DNA of 5,656 bases, taken from Bifidobacteriaceae bacterium (lineage in GTDB: Bacteria > Actinomycetota > Actinomycetes > Actinomycetales > WQXJ01). The notes beneath the pieces are model-generated. The model was given only the letters and a program-made list of their open reading frames with translations, made no database searches and was not told the origin of the DNA. How positions within the stretch are numbered: position 1 is the stretch's first letter; every line of letters starts with the position of its first letter. Where the stretch lies: positions 1-5,656 of the forward strand of contig JAITLE010000079.1 in NCBI GenBank assembly GCA_031278075.1. Direction: 5' to 3'. This document shows, piece by piece, positions 5,175 through 5,656 of this stretch. Made by a program: the position numbers and the translations under genes.

Positions 5175-5204
5175 TCGATATCCCCGCACCCATGGGGTGG
5201 CGCG

Positions 5205-5656
5205 CTAGCGGGCGCCGCCTTGGAAGTTGAAGGCCGCGGCCGCTTTCTCGGCCGCGTCGGGCCAGCGCTCCGTCGAGACTTTGCCCTCGGTGTAGAACGC
5301 GACCCCTTCCGGGCCGTAGATGTGGAAATCCCCGATCAGCGAGTCCTTCCAACCCCCGAACGAGTGATACGCGACCGGCACCGGGATCGGCACGTTGACG
5401 CCGATCATGCCCACTTTGACGGCGCGCTTGAACGCCCGGGCCGCAGCGCCCGAGGACGTGAAGACGGCCGTCCCGTTGCCGTACGGGTTCTCGTTGATCA
5501 ACCGGACGGCATCGTGCAAATCGGCTACACGAACCACCGCCAGGACCGGGCCGAAAACCTCCTCGCGGTAAACGCGCATGTCGGTGGTCACCCTGTCGAG
5601 GAGGGTGGGGCCGGTGAAGAAGCCGCCCTCCAGCTCAGCCGGCCGCTGCCCGCGGC
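5205..5656 (-). CDS. CoA-acylating (methyl)malonate-semialdehyde dehydrogenase, C-terminal part
   Basis: About 150 C-terminal residues of a protein of roughly 500 are present; the gene continues beyond the right edge. The visible part begins RGQRPAELEGGFFTGPTLLD, then the aldehyde-dehydrogenase motif REEVFGPVLAVVRV and the NPYGNGTAVFTSSG stretch. The segment VGMIGVNVPIPVPVAYHSFG and SLIGDFHIYGPEGVAFYTEGKV are signatures of the MmsA/IolA subfamily. These NAD-dependent cytosolic enzymes convert malonate or methylmalonate semialdehyde to acetyl- or propionyl-CoA, without the final hydrolysis of ordinary aldehyde dehydrogenases. The catalytic cysteine lies outside the window. The frame is open to the edge, so the GTG at 5591 is internal rather than a start. 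It ends 159 nt before dhaL. It may be the first part of the same pathway or the end of an inositol/valine gene set to the right. Confidence 0.9.
   Translation of the reverse strand, partial: RGQRPAELEGGFFTGPTLLDRVTTDMRVYREEVFGPVLAVVRVADLHDAVRLINENPYGNGTAVFTSSGAAARAFKRAVKVGMIGVNVPIPVPVAYHSFGGWKDSLIGDFHIYGPEGVAFYTEGKVSTERWPDAAEKAAAAFNFQGGAR

Noticed and set aside
5046..5189. 48-codon N-terminal extension of DhaL
   Set aside because: The extension is Arg/Cys-rich without family similarity. Starting at 5045 places the three metal-binding aspartates at the same residue numbers as in E. coli DhaL.
5589..5591. GTG as start of a short 128-residue dehydrogenase-like protein
   Set aside because: The same frame stays open to the window edge and encodes further MmsA/IolA sequence (GGFFTGPTLLD), so this GTG is an internal valine codon.

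Overview
The window comes from a high-GC bacterium, most likely an actinobacterium. The signs are strongly G/C-biased third codon positions, a GTG start, GC-rich hairpins without T-tracts, and an ISL3-type transposase end of a kind common in actinobacteria. I cannot name a genus from sequence alone.

Layout. Positions 1-119 are the right end of an insertion sequence: the last 29 codons of an ISL3-like transposase plus its outer terminal repeat. Next, on the + strand, comes a SorC/LsrR-type sugar-responsive regulator (197-1132). It faces a minus-strand gene run, and the convergent gap (1133-1281) holds two hairpins that look like a bidirectional terminator. Read in the direction of transcription (right to left), the minus-strand genes are: the 3' part of a CoA-acylating (methyl)malonate-semialdehyde dehydrogenase (5205 to beyond 5656), dhaL-type kinase subunit (4380-5045), dhaK-type kinase subunit (3298-4302), an LsrF-like class I aldolase/thiolase (2410-3294), a DUF1097 membrane protein (1639-2229) and a 105-residue VOC/glyoxalase-fold protein (1282-1599). 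The aldolase gene is 3 nt from dhaK. A 180-nt gap packed with hairpins separates the aldolase from the membrane protein gene.

How the genes may work together (inference). The set resembles the E. coli lsr (autoinducer-2 degradation) system in logic but not in parts. There is a SorC-family regulator like LsrR and an aldolase that keeps the LsrF Schiff-base lysine. The kinase, however, is a two-subunit dihydroxyacetone-kinase type instead of the FGGY-type LsrK, a metal-site VOC protein stands where LsrG would be expected, and a DUF1097 membrane protein is present with no ABC transporter in view. A reasonable model is uptake or handling of a small ketose or dione, phosphorylation by DhaKL, rearrangement by the VOC protein and cleavage by the LsrF-like enzyme. 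The semialdehyde dehydrogenase may finish the route as acyl-CoA, or it may belong to a separate unit to the right, because dhaL appears to have its own promoter. The substrate is not determined by the sequence.

I see no tRNA, rRNA, CRISPR array or riboswitch, and no gene-free stretch longer than about 180 bases. The long open frames opposite the operon (about 997-3096 and 3118-4221 on +) are composition shadows.
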